A model generated the notes under the pieces. It had not been told where the DNA came from. It worked only from the letters and a program-made list of their open reading frames with translations, and did no database searches. DNA of 64,000 nt. Origin: Ptychodera flava. Lineage: Eukaryota; Hemichordata; Enteropneusta; Ptychoderidae. Position numbers and translations under genes: made by a program. The stretch covers positions 17,745,166-17,809,165 of the forward strand of contig NC_091931.1 of NCBI RefSeq assembly GCF_041260155.1. The letters are read 5' to 3'. This document shows positions 23,601-36,039 of the stretch, in pieces (positions within the stretch are counted from its first letter, which is position 1; the number at the start of each line of letters is the position of its first letter).

Positions 23601-26290
23601 GTACTCAGGAATTCATGACTGGCGAAATTAGAATGAACATTTGAAAATGTGGAGATGTTCTGACATTTTATGGGCGTATTCAACGTCTGATTGGTCCTCG
23701 TACAACTGAGTCTGAAGAATTTGGAAGTCAATACAGGAAATATCAGGCACGCTAGTTTAGATCACCTTTCTTTTTCATGCACTACGTCACATCAATAGCC
23801 AACAACGAAGGACGTATACAACATCAAATATTTAGCCGAGAAAAGGAATTTACATATTCCGCAATAACCTAATGAAATTTCAATATAGTTAGTCCTAGGC
23901 ATCGACAGGTCAAATGTTAACGGTATCTTACACACACTGTGGAAGGAAAGTTGCATAAAATGAGAAGATTGTGAAAACAAATCATGATGACAAATGTTAA
24001 TGTTCTATCAATAGATGAAGTAAGTTTTTTTCCCTGGAAATAGGTTATTCCTACGTCACACATCAGAAAGCTATGTTGAAAGCGCATTTGCAAGACTAAA
24101 ATGATAAAACTATCAAAAGACTTGTTTTTGAAACCGCACTATATTTTAAACTCGTTCATACATTTTTTATTGCCATTTATATACTGCACAAACATTTTAT
24201 AATATATATTTTCTAATGTGTTTAATAGGTTTTGGCAGTTGGCCACACAGCCATTGCCAAAAACAAATTTGAAAACAATACTTGATCATAAATTTTTACT
24301 TCTGACAGAAAATATTTTGCAGCTAAGGAAAATTTAATAAGCATAGCTACCAATTTCGGAACTCAGTATTTTTTTTGCTACACACATTGTCTGATACTAC
24401 AATATTATCAAGAAGTATTCCTCATCCTCCATCATACAGAGATTTGTAATGATGTACAACACACAACTTTATCAATTAAGATCGTTCCTACTCATTGCAA
24501 AATTGGTAAAGACCAATATTACACTTGAGAAATCCTTTTTTGTTCGTGAATGATGAACGAAGAGGGCATAGTTTTATATGTAACATAACGTTGTCTGATT
24601 TCAATTATCTGTCATTTTGATTGAAAAGGTAAATGGGTTTCATTCTATCTTTGAATAAAGCCAGTTACAATTTTTGAATTGTGCACCGCCTTGTGTGTCA
24701 CGATTACCTTGCTCGTTGATCGAAGTTAACCCTTAGTAAATATCAACATGGCATGCTAAAAGTGTTGTGTACATGTATTTACAGGTTCAATCATACCCTT
24801 CATGATTTAGGAATACAAAGGATTAGTAAATTGTTCTAAAATACTGCAGAAATAAAGGTCAATAATTGCTCACAAAAGATTTGATATGTTGCTTTTTCAC
24901 TTCCCGCAAATTTGTGCAATTTTGGTTATGTTTTGTAAGTTTTGGGTGGCACATAAAGCCATCACGGAATAGACAATGCCCTAGTATTACAGTGCATGGG
25001 AACCTTTCCCTTTGAAACAATCGCAGCCACTTGTCAAATTAGTGCGAAAGTGATGTGGTATCTTCTAAACGAATTAAGATTAAAACGTTCATCCCTTTCT
25101 ACCAACGATTTTCGCCTTTTGATCCTCCACGACAATCTGAGCCCGCCCAAGAGTACACTGTGCTTGCACTTGGACCCAGTGACGTGGTACGTCAGTTTGT
25201 ACCTGTTGAGGATACAAATGACCTACTGAATTGTGGGGTAAACCGGGCATGGGACACGCGTAATTATGCAAAGTGTAGATCTTACATGAATTGTATGTGA
25301 ACTAACCACGCACAGGACTCGAAGAGGTTCTGTGACCCTTTTATCACTTTCGTTCGTGTATTTCAGCCAATGCATGTAACGAGACGTTTCAGAGCCTCAC
25401 TATGATCAGTAAATTATGCTGACTATTCACGACAGTGTCAATATTTATAGGATGAACTTGAATCGGCTGATTGTTTTATTCTACATTTGCTCCTCATTTC
25501 GACAGCATTATAAATATTGGAAATAAGGAACAATTTTTAGAAGAAAAAACAATCAGCATTGTTGAGTACATCACAAATATTCACATAGTCATGAACACCA
25601 TGATTGTTTCACATCTTCGAGCACATCACATAAATATTAGGACGAAAAACAATAATCATTTTCGAGTGAATAATAAATATAAGCAAAGTTGTGAATACTT
25701 TAATTGTCCCTCATCTTTGAGATGGCAGTAAATTTATGGATTATGGTATGAAATGTTGTCCCTGCTAAATGACGTCCTCCAGTGCAAACAAATGAAAAAG
25801 CGAGTTGGCCGGTGTTTCTAATGATTTACCCCTTCTTGAAAGACAAACGTTGTCTGTAATTCAGTGGTGATGTCAGATCAAAATCCAAAATGCAATTTTT
25901 GTCATTTCATTTATTACATGTAAATGTCTTTGTGTACACCATTCATTAATGAGTACTTACTCATGCCTGTTGCACTTTAATATGTTCATACCAGACTGAG
26001 GGGCCTATGTCCGGGTCAATGATAGGGTACTCAGCAAATCACGACTGGCGAAATTTGCAGGACTATAGAATAAACAATTGAAAATGTTGGGCTGTTCTGA
26101 CGTTTTATGGACGTATTTAACGTCTCATTGGTCCTCGTACCACTGAGTCAGAAGAATTTGGTAGTCAATATAGGAAATATCGGGCACGCTAGCTTAGATC
26201 ACCTTCGTTTTCATGCACTACGTCACATCAATAGTCAACAACGAAGGGCTAATAGATTAAAGACTAATAGATAGGTGACTGCCTGCCAAT
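17665..26290 (+). repeat. Tandem array of a 2.42 kb A+B unit, 3.5 copies
   Basis: Four near-identical head-to-tail units start at about 17665, 20081, 22496 and 24920; the last stops after its A half. The anchor GTGCAATTTTGGTTATG occurs at 20075, 22490 and 24914, giving periods of 2415 and 2424 bp. Each unit is module A (about 1.3 kb, otherwise the distal 5' flank of a receptor) followed by module B (about 1.1 kb, otherwise the distal 3' flank), with no receptor sequence between them. Copies differ by scattered substitutions and small indels. Open frames in the A half are broken by a 2-base deletion and stops in other copies, so I see no conserved protein. No function is known. Confidence 0.92.
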
Positions 26291-29200
26291 AAAGTCTAGG
26301 CGTGCGAAGTCCAATACTTTGGGATGGACGAGCTGAATGGAGTCAAACCTAGCTGGACACAGAAAGGCCGGACCATGATTTTGTTATGCAAATCACAAAG
26401 ACTACATTGCAGAGGAATTTTGCAAAAAAATTTCAATATGTCTTAACTAATGTACTTGGATGAGAGGCACAGGAAATGATGGCCGATGAGAATGAATTTT
26501 CACTACATTTAGATCATAATGTATCAATCACAGTTACGTCTCCTCCCCTGCACAGAAAGCTCATGCTCTGTTTTTAGCCCTGCTGTGCTGCATTATATTA
26601 CCATGCCCTGTCAGTCGCATATTAATTGGTCGAGCTGAACTATGTGATCGACCACAAATACGCAAAAATGGTTTGTTTATGTGCCCGTGAATATGAATTA
26701 TATCGTAAACATCGTAACGTTTCAGCTAAAACGTAAATTGTAATTTGTACAAGGATCATAATCAATCACAAAATAAAATGGAACACTTGTAGGCCAAGTT
26801 TAGACACTTTTTTATTGAAAAAATATCCAAAATTTTTACAGTGCGCACACTACTCACTGACAAGTTCTGGTGTCCCGTTGTCGTTCGGGTCGAAAATTTT
26901 CGTAAATTTTGACGGTTTTTGGGGTTCGTTGATAATATAATGGAAATATCAAACTCCGTGCTGACCATTAATGTTTATTTATGGGCGCGGGCGATACAAA
27001 ATGTATGGGCTACCAGCCATTGTCACTGGACTACCAACTTCAGAAAATGGTAGCCCAAGAGGATTACTGGGGAAAAAAGGTTAATTTTGAGCCCTGGGAT
27101 AGTCTTTGCACATGTCTTGTAGACAACTTGCAATAGTTTATAGATCTTTCATTTAAAACAAAATCAGGTCAACTGCAATATAATAAGTGCAACAGAGGCA
27201 TTCGCGAATGAATGAAATTTAAAACGTAATGAACGGTTTCCCTATTTATCTTCTGCACCAAACTGAGACGGTCCCTATAAGCGACCGTCTCAGACTGTCG
27301 CATAAGTTCAAGAAACGAAATTCATTCGTTTACATCCAAACCCCCTCCCCCTTCCCCTAAGGAAAATTCAAAATTACAAAGTGTTGATGTCTGTTTGAGA
27401 GAACAATGTAGCATTTGGCTGTAGCTACTGAAGAATATGTATCCCCTGACCGCATTACATTGTCAAGTAATCGATCAAATTTTAGTACTAGCCATAGCAT
27501 GACACGAACGAGTTGGAAACAGTTACAGCAAAATTTGTTGTGACACGTGTGCAGTTTTTGTTTATTTTTACATACAGTGTAAAGAGAACTTGTGATCACA
27601 AAATAAATGTGTGAAATTGAAGTTCATTAATAAGATGGAGGTCAAACGCCCTGCCCCCGTAAATGAACGAATTTCGCTTTTTGAACTTATATGACAATTT
27701 GAGACGGTCCCTAAGTAAGCTTTACATTGCAATTTGAACCTATCCATGCTTACTGACATTTCTACAAATAAATCAATGCCAGAAGTATACAATGGATCTC
27801 TAGAATTGGGGTAAACCGCTGTGCAAGATACAGGCTTATATTATGTGAAATATAACCTTTACGTTCCTTACAACATGCAGAGTCTGGAAAGATTCTTTGA
27901 CTCTTTTAACACGAGTTGATCTAACGATCATGGCTTCACTGCAGTATTCTATCAATCGCATGATGCGACGATTTAGTGCCTTGATATTAATAGTAAATCA
28001 TGCCGACTTTCACGACTCTGTCAATTTTAATGATGGACTCAAATGTGCTGAGAGCTGTTATTCTATGATAATCGCTCCTTCTTTTCCTGTGCATGGTAAA
28101 TATTGAAAATGATGAAAAAACCGTGAACATTTTCAAGCCGCCCAAGAGCATGATAAATATTGACACAGTCGTATATATTATAATAGTTCCACTAAATCGA
28201 GCACATAGACATAAATATTGGATATGAGGAAGAATAAGGCAGACAGCATTTTCGTATACATCATAAATAGTGGCAAAGTTGTGAATACTACATTTCCCCT
28301 TGTTTTCGCAAAGGCGGTGTTGTTATGCATAATAATTTAAAATATTACCCCGACTAAATGGTGTTAACCCATCGAATTTGGTAACGCATTATGATACCTT
28401 ATTGCAGTGCAAAGATATAAATTATACAGACATACCATTTTTCAGGCAAACATTTTAAAATGGTCACGAGCTTTGCACCAACATTTCAGGATGGATCAGT
28501 ATTCTATGCCCAATGATAACAAGGAAAGATACGGTCAATATGGTCGAAATGATACCTTCATAATCCGTGACATTTTTATAGCTGCCCTTGTCGAAAAGAT
28601 TCTCAAAAGCTGTTATACTACATTATCATCAGTGTTGAATAAAACTTGTCAGATTGCTCATAATCAGGAGACATGCAATGATGTCGTGTAAACCACACCA
28701 ATTCAAAACTTGAGCCATGATACAATATCACGCGAAGGATGACCATTGTGTTTCTATATTATTTCATTTCATTTTAAGTTTCTTAGATTTTCGTTTTTGC
28801 TTAGAAATGCCAACCTGACTTATATGACTTCAAAGTAAAAATGAAAACTTCACCAAGTCATAAAGCAAAGGACTCGACAAAAGCTAGCTTTTGGTTGCAT
28901 TATATTTCAATGAGCGCTCCCTCCGAGACATTAAATGGTTCGTCTCATCACCTTCTCTCATGGCAAATATTGAATGAGTGTAAAACAGATATCTGTCACT
29001 GCATAATTTGCGTACGTTCCTTCTTCTGCCTCCCATGCGAGCGTATTGAAAGCAAACGCGGCAAAGAGATATACGTATGCAATTAACCTAATTTAAGTCA
29101 AAAATGCGCCATAAGAGCACATGGTGTAGCTTACAGGTAGACGAAAATAAAGATAATGCCACTAACACGTTTTATTTTTGACTAACAGTATAGAAAAGCG

Positions 29201-29608
29201 GTACTTTTTATTCGTATAAAATCTATTTAGTAAGCTTTACAAAAATAGAAACTAGAAAAAAAATGGTCAAGTAACCTTGCACACAAGTTATTTATTGTAA
29301 CCTGTTTCGGACCCCAGTCATCAAACCCTGAAAAGGCAATTGATACACACTTATTATTCATATCAATCAACAGAAGGCGGCAGGAACAGCTTTTATTGGT
29401 CAATTCTGTTACATCTCATTACAAATGACAGTTTTAGTCTCCGTTGAAGTTGAGCAAGTCATTGCTTGTTCAACATTAATGTGGAACTGCAAGTCTTGAG
29501 AGACGTTGTCCTGAAAACCATATTTCTTGGATCCTGACTTTGCTCGTCAAGTTTGGATGTGTTAGGGCAAGTCTGCAAGGACGAGAGTCTGACTTTAAGC
29601 TACTGGGC
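26291..29608 (+). promoter_or_regulatory. Receptor 2 5' flank
   Basis: Collinear in order with 9600-14286 upstream of receptor 1 but without that copy's AT microsatellite, tandem array and SINE. Module C is at 26591-26995, followed by 27130-27840, 27890-28450 and the proximal segment 28570-29608. At 29110-29117 the TATA-like position reads CATAAGAG. Unlike receptor 1, the leader ORF that starts at the conserved upstream ATG (about 29423) is extended by an indel. Transcription start is inferred only. Confidence 0.5.
26935..26992. repeat. Half of the 10206-10368 hairpin element
   Basis: Matches only the left arm of the hairpin (GCTGACCATTAATG, TTTATTTATGGGCGCGGGC). The complementary arm is missing; a short inverted pair, GGGCTACCA / TGGTAGCCC, follows at about 27007-27055. 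Confidence 0.6.
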
Positions 29609-30571
29609 ATGAATAATTCCATTGCTTCTGCTCTGTTGAAAAAGTACAACTACGAATGGAATGATACGTATGGCAGCAATGACAGTTCAGAAGGAGATAA
29701 CTATTACGAAAGACAAGGCTACAATTTCGTTGCGTACAGCCTAGTATTGACAGTTATCTTGATTCTTGGGCTTTTTGGCAACTGTACATTCATGTACGTG
29801 ACTTGGAAAGTGCCATCCATGAGAACGGTGTTGAATATCTATCTGATGAACCTTTGTGTTGCTGACACTGTCTTTCTTGTGACGGGCATTCCTATCCAGA
29901 TCTGCCTCAATCATGAAGTGATTTCCATTTACAACGATATAGTCTTTATTTCCACAACTTTCTGTTTCATTCCGCAGGCGGCCGGACTCTTCACCGTGAC
30001 TCTCATCAGCATTGAGAGATATGTGGGGATATGTCATCCGTTCAAAGCCAGGTATTTCCATAACAAGTACCGCATATGGGTCTCAGTGATTTCTAGCTGG
30101 TTGTTTGGATTTCTGCCGAGTCTGCTGTACGTTGTTGGAAAGAAAATGGAGTTCAAGGACATGACTGTCATCACAGTCGCCTTGTTATGCGACATACTGT
30201 CCTTTGTGGTGTGTCTGTGTATAGTGTTCTTTCTCTACAGCATGATCATCTGTAGAATGAGGAAAGATGAAAACACCCTTGCTAACACTTCAACAGCGAT
30301 GATTCAGGAAAGAAAGCAAGTAGTCGTTCTCTTGGTGGTAACTACATCCATCTTCTTTGTCTGTCTCTTTCCAACGTATATGTTCCAGTTTGACCGGTTA
30401 CTGTACGAAATGGCTGAAACTTTTATATGGGCATTTTGGCCTGAGACGTTCTCTATGCTGGCCGGCATGCTGCTGTACTTCAATTCTGCCATCAACCCTG
30501 TGATTTACAATATCACGAGCGCCAAATACAGAGAGGCATTTAAGAAAGCCTTTGACGAATGGAAATGTTAG
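29609..30571 (+). CDS. Class A peptide GPCR, TRH-receptor-like, short tail (receptor 2)
   Basis: A 320-residue paralogue of receptor 1 with the same seven helices, ERY motif, CLFP in TM6 and NPVIY in TM7, and the same missing TM3 and ECL2 cysteines. The N-terminus keeps the YEWNDTY...NDSSEGD block. Translation stops at TAG directly after the helix-8 motif DEWKC. Receptor 1 has GAG there and continues for 46 residues. A one-base deletion just after the stop puts the old tail in another frame (30572-30762), where residues such as SAHSHGMVTPPR are still readable. The transmembrane core is complete, so the receptor may still fold and signal, but it lacks the tail that normally recruits arrestins and kinases. 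ATG chosen by paralogue alignment; a TTG at 29540 opens the frame earlier but is unlikely to be used. Confidence 0.85.
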   Translation: MNNSIASALLKKYNYEWNDTYGSNDSSEGDNYYERQGYNFVAYSLVLTVILILGLFGNCTFMYVTWKVPSMRTVLNIYLMNLCVADTVFLVTGIPIQICLNHEVISIYNDIVFISTTFCFIPQAAGLFTVTLISIERYVGICHPFKARYFHNKYRIWVSVISSWLFGFLPSLLYVVGKKMEFKDMTVITVALLCDILSFVVCLCIVFFLYSMIICRMRKDENTLANTSTAMIQERKQVVVLLVVTTSIFFVCLFPTYMFQFDRLLYEMAETFIWAFWPETFSMLAGMLLYFNSAINPVIYNITSAKYREAFKKAFDEWKC

Positions 30572-33500
30572 AAGAACTCTTCTCAGCTCACAGCCACGGA
30601 ATGGTCACTCCTCCAAGAACACCAACAGACAGAAGACAACTCAGGACAAAAGGCATAGAGTGCCGACTGTCTCTCGTGCCATCGTTACCTGTAGTACCGT
30701 GCAATATGCTTTTCCCAACACAGACGATGCTGGCGTACAGTGAAACGTTCATGTCGCAATGAGAGGCAAAGGACACAACGTCACAAGCGACTGCCGACAG
30801 TCCTGACGAACATTCTTTCTTAAAACATTTGTGTGATGATATGTAATGGTAAACGTTTCAAAAAGTAAGGGGTGAAGAAAGTAATTTCTGCTAGCAACAA
30901 TTAAAACATTGCCTGTTTAAATCTTAAATATATCTGTCGTAAAGTGTAAGTCATCTTAAAACATTTTTCAATAACATCACATATATATGTAAACCGTCAT
31001 AAAAAACGTAAAATATACCTGGCTATATCCTATTTGAGCATGTTTATTAAATTAGCATTTCTCTTGTTTGTTGGTCTAGCCCAATGAATCACTTTGTGAG
31101 TAACATTTGTCAGGAAAGATGCCTGCCAACTTCCCAGTAAAGTAATGCTTTCCTTTTGAAATGTTGAAAATTTGAAAGAAAACTTCAATTTACCACTGGA
31201 AAGAGTACTGGGATGTATGTACTTGAAGAGGGTATACGTTTGGAGAGAGCTGCATTGGGTCAAATAATGATAGCGTCCTTTTCGTGTTTCGTAGGAAATC
31301 TACATTACGTTTGAAACCACAACAACATGGTAGTTATGTTCGTTGAATTGTATTGGTCGTCAACAACATGACACATACAAACATAAACAACAATACCAAC
31401 AACAATAACAACAACAATGATTAGATTTTGGGTTCCCTCTACTGCAATATACTTGCCTGAAATCCAAGTATAGCGACATGGACTTGGTGGCTTTAATTTG
31501 ATTTGTGAAGCTACACACACAATACAAAACTCGATTAATAATCAACGCATGTTGTCCCAAAACGTGCAAAATTACCCCAAAACTAAACGGTGGTGGGACA
31601 CAGTGTCCCCGAATTTCGATATCCTGAGTGCAACACTGCTCATGTATCAACATAGAAAATCAATCGCTTTTGCTGTTACAGTACTGTTTCTATTTGACGC
31701 TTTCAAAAATAGCGTCAATGACACTGCTCATTGATACAAGATGCACGTTAAATACGAAAAGGTAATTGTTTAGAAATGAAAATAATTTGAAGAAATATCA
31801 ACTATTTAGCCGAGAAAAGGAATTTACATATTCCGCAAATATCTAATGAAATCTGAATAAAGTTAGCCTCAGGCATCGACAAATCAAATTTTAACGGTAT
31901 CTTATAGACATTATAGAAGGAAAGTTGCAAAAAATGGGAGGATTGTGAAAACATATTACGATTACAATTTTTAATATTTCATCAAAAATTAAGTAAGTTT
32001 TTCCTGGGAAATAGGTTATTCCTACATCATACATCAGAAAGCTAATAGTATGTTGAAAGTGCTTTTGCAGGGCTAAAATGATAAGCTATCAAAAGACTTC
32101 TTTTTGAAACTGCACCGCATTATAAACTCGTTCAAACATTTTTCATTGCCATTTATTGGCACCATAATTCTACTGCACAAAATTTCTTATGTACATTTTC
32201 TAATGTGAATAATAGTTAATGGCACTTGGTAACACAGTCATTGCCAAATACAAACTTGCCAATAATACTTGAACTCTGATCTCTGACAGAAAAGTTTTTG
32301 CAACTGAGGAAAATTTAATAAGCGAAGCTTTTAAACTGTTACAACGTGATATTCTTAAATTACAAATCTACCAATTTCGGAACTCAGTATTGTGCTACAC
32401 ATATTGTGTCATACTTCAATATTGTTGCGAAGTATGCCAACATCATACGGAGATTTATGATGATGTACCACGTTCTTATCCATTCAAGAATTTTCTTACT
32501 TATAATAACGGCAATAATGAACGAAAGGGGCATAGGTAACGTAAGATAATTTATTTCAATTATCTGTGATTTTGATTGAAAATGTGAATGGTTTCTTTGT
32601 ACCTTTGAATAAGGACAGTGACAATTCGTGAATTGCGCACCGCCTTGTGTTACGATTACCTTGTTCATTGACCCAAGTTGACCCTTATTAGATATTAACA
32701 CCACACGGTAAGACTGTTGAGTACATGGACTTAGAGGTTCAATCATCCCCTTCATGATTTAAGAATACAAAGGAGTAGGTAAATTGTTCACAAATACTAC
32801 ACAAATAAAGGATAGTAATTGCTAAAAAGATATGATGTGGTGTGTTTACTCCCTGCAAGCTTTTACAATTTTTTAGTAATTATTATAATTTTTTTTTATA
32901 CATTTATGCAAACCATCAAAAGAGCAAACACAGCATTATAACTAAGGCGGGTCGGTAGTGGAGTCAAAAATTAATCAGAAAAAATCGTAACTAATTAGCT
33001 CAGTTATTGAACTACTGTTTAAAGGACCGGAATTTATTCAGGTATATTTAAAGCCTGAAAATGAAACCAACGGTGGGGCAGTTAGCTGTTTACAGGGAAA
33101 ATAACTCATGCCATAATATTTCGTTGTTCTTGTTCAAGAAAACAAGTACATTGCCTTGTTCTCTCTTGAGAATGTTTAAATACTTGTAAAGTTTAAACCT
33201 TGCATACACAACACATACGATATGCAATGTTGTTGATGACAAGGGATTAATAACTTCGACTGAAATTCGTTTGCTCAGAGTCACACTAAACATTACACAC
33301 ATTTATTGGCAGGTGGAACGCTGGCTATTTCAATATGATTTTTTTTGTTCAAAATAGAAACTGTAAATAATTGCAAGCACATTAAAGACTAAAAATATAA
33401 GGAAGTTTTAGCAATTGGGTCTTGGAATCTTGGAGAGCGAAGTATTTGACTTTAAAAGCAAGTTGTAATATTCATTTCAGCTGTCATTGATGTTATTGGT

Positions 33501-34300
33501 GACTCAAGTACTGTGAAAAACATTTAACATAGTATTTAACAAATACATTTACCAGTGTGTTTCCTTAAGTACACATCTTATCACTGCTGTCAAGGCTATA
33601 TATTAAGGTGAGATATAGAAAAGAAATTTCACTTGTCAAACAGAATTATCATACAGAATACGTTGCACTGCTGACTTCATTACAATACACCTCAGAATTT
33701 TCAAAATGAAACCAATAAAAGGAATTGACACTTAACGATATATACAGGATCAAGAAACGCCGAGAAAGTGGAGTAACACAATTTTGACGAGGTAATACTC
33801 GTTCCTGATCTATAACATAGCCGACTGGTCAATTTCCTGACATATACACGACTGTTTCGTTTCCATATGTACTTGTAGTTGGCTGATATGCACTTCAGAG
33901 TTATCAATTTTAGAATTTTACGAACATAAGGAGAAAGGTTTTCAGGTGTATACATTTATTCCGATGCTAGTAGCCAAAGTATCTGGTGATGATGTATGTG
34001 AATTTGTGCTCCTGCAAATGATCGAAAATTTCTAAGTTATTGTTCAAGATAGGCTTGGTCTGGCATCATCTTCGTTGTGATTTTATCCAATTCTGTGTGT
34101 AACTGCAATGTCACTTTCTTTTAATGCATGGGCTGATCTTTTAAATAATTATCATAGTAATCGCGTCTATGTTCTCTCTTTCATCCATGCTCTCAAGTAT
34201 GTTCCCTCATCTGCTGTACTAGTTGAAACTTTATGTTGATTTCTGAAGTTCCCATAATGCTACTTTTCAGATAATCAGTTGCTTTCTTTAGAAGTTTATG
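30572..34300 (+). other. Receptor 2 3' flank, duplicated at 60250-63895
   Basis: Non-coding sequence with candidate ATTAAA at 30900, module B at 31780-32870, and a further 1.4 kb (32870-34300) that is present only here and after pseudogene 5. The two copies are collinear with small indels. An open frame at 33090-33302 on the minus strand persists in both copies, but its differences are not biased to synonymous sites, so I do not call it a gene. Confidence 0.7.
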
Positions 34301-34309
34301 ATTTTCATG

Positions 34310-34549
34310 CTAAAGTTTAGAAATGCGAGTAAGCAAATCCCCAAAGAGACCATTGAAATAATCCAAAGATGAATCGATTGTATTTTCGCTTTGTTTCATT
34401 TGGGAAATGGTAGCCAGGAGTGCAGGTATATCCATTACCTGTGAACTGATTTCTTCACTGTGGTCTTCTATCAATCGTTGTCTGTGAACTTGAAATATTG
34501 ATGCTGAAGAATGCATTATTTCAATTTGAACTTTTGCTTTCTTTGGCAT
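34310..34549 (-). CDS. Small unrecognised minus-strand ORF conserved in two copies
   Basis: A 79-residue frame starting MPKKAKVQIEIM and ending DLLTRISKL, with A at -3 of the ATG. The open frame extends upstream without another ATG to about 34606. A CTGCAG|TG at about 34585 could be a splice acceptor, so this may be the last exon of a larger gene. The second copy is cut off by the window end (63894-64000). Across the 34 or so shared codons there are seven substitutions. Six are synonymous and one is D-to-N, with no indels, and both copies keep the same TAG. Beyond that stop, frame-breaking indels appear. This pattern is what purifying selection on a protein produces. The sequence is hydrophilic and looks helical; I do not recognise a family. 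It may instead be a recently dead duplicate. Confidence 0.45.
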   Translation of the reverse strand: MPKKAKVQIEIMHSSASIFQVHRQRLIEDHSEEISSQVMDIPALLATISQMKQSENTIDSSLDYFNGLFGDLLTRISKL

Positions 34550-34619
34550 CGTGATGAATTTGATTATGCGACAGGCAATTTCACTGCAGCAGCAACAACT
34601 GGACAATAGAGTTTAATAT

Positions 34620-35380
34620 TATGACGTAGTGTATGCATGATCAGCTTCAATTTCAACCAAGTGTTGTATGACCTGAAGGAAAAACGTCAACTCACACACA
34701 TTTACCGAACAACCCGATAACTTTTGTAGGAGAAGCCACTTCAGTTTCTCACTTCAGTCCTTTACATAGCATATCATAGCAACATATTGTATTACTAGTG
34801 GCATGCGCTGCGAAAAAAAAAACATTCTCCCAAGTTGAGTCGATGTCACAACGCCTCTCTGTCAGGAACAGCGCCCTCATGTATACTTCGAAATTATTCT
34901 TAAAAAAGAAAAGATCAATGTTTGGTTGTATTATTATCGAATGATTACTATACTTGGAAATTAGACACTGTAAAATGTTTACTGAGCTGTTTTACAAAAA
35001 GGACTATTTCACTCATGAAATAATAAACTTTCACTTGCTGTCCAGTAATATACCATCAGCTCCAGCTTATGATGTGTACATTTCAAGCTCCTGAGATACG
35101 GCGGAGTTTGTAATTAATATTATGGCCTTCGAGTGTTAAAGACACAGCTTATAAGCATAAAGCTAGTGGGATCAATTCTCAAAAAGTAGATAAATTATCA
35201 TTTAAAAAGTTCTACTGTACCTGTAGACACGTAGATGTGATATCAAAACTTATCTATTACTCAAATGATGAGTTACATCATCCCTGGCTTGACATATGGT
35301 TAGTTCGTGTTGCAGAATTATACCAAATTAGTCAGGTTTGGTCGATCTTGACGAGTGTAGTGTGCTGGCAGACACCTGGT
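34620..35380. other. Unassigned sequence
   Basis: No gene or repeat recognised, apart from an A-run near 34815. Confidence 0.3.
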
Positions 35381-35382
35381 AT

Positions 35383-35840
35383 TGTCACGCTCGTAGTTAG
35401 GGGAATTTACGAGTTGAGGTACCAGTCTGGATCGTAATGCTTTCAGTAACTGAAGCTGAAACACCAAGATGTAGATTTAACACAACCTGGTACTTTATTG
35501 CAAGATGGCGACCGTGTCGCTCACTGTCAACGGTCTGATCCCAAGTCCTCTAGTCTAAGCTCTCTACAAAGTTAAATACATCTTCAAACTTACATAATTA
35601 CAAAAGTTATGACGTGGTAATTTTCCCCACCAGTCTTTGATTGTTTCTTAAGATTAAATAAGATCACACCATGGAATATCCCGTTCTCGATTGTTCTCAT
35701 TGAAATCTTAACCAATAATTAATTAAACTATCACACTATCTCTTAGCTGCTTCTCGTACGATCTGAGTCAATGACCTTCACACGCCTTGGCCACGTGAGG
35801 GACGCTTCGAGATAAACTCTATACAGGGAGGGGCGTTACA
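35383..35840 (-). mobile_element. Solo LTR candidate
   Basis: The 458-bp segment begins TGTCACGC and ends GCGTTACA, that is TG...CA with imperfect short terminal repeats. Read on the minus strand it has an AATAAA (GCAATAAAGTACC, 35486-35501 on +) about 100 bp before the end, as expected for the R/U5 part of an LTR. It is more GC-rich than its surroundings. I see no coding sequence next to it and no clean target duplication (GGTAT on one side, CTATC on the other), so it is either old or misdelimited. Confidence 0.55.
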
Positions 35841-36039
35841 CTATCACCGTTAGGCTGTGGTTAAAGATGATCCTACTTTTATTTTCATTTTCTATAGTTT
35901 GTTGTACCTGGGAACGTGCACGTATACCTTGAATGATATTGAATATTTGGCCTGTTTTGACGTCATATTTTTTCTTCGCCTCTTGCCGTCATAGTTACAT
36001 CTTTAAACAACCTAGTTCTCCATCGAAAACATTGCTTCA

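Noticed and set aside
17665..26290. CRISPR or satellite interpretation of the tandem repeats
   Set aside because: Units are 2.4 kb without spacers, in a eukaryotic context, and each is built from identifiable receptor flanks.
29741..30061. Antisense open frames over receptor TM1-TM3 (also at 14530 and 52925)
   Set aside because: They mirror the conserved sense codons and have no features of their own.
33090..33302. 70-codon minus-strand open frame present also at 62683-62886
   Set aside because: The copies differ by about four replacements and three silent changes plus a 9-base deletion, which is no sign of selection.
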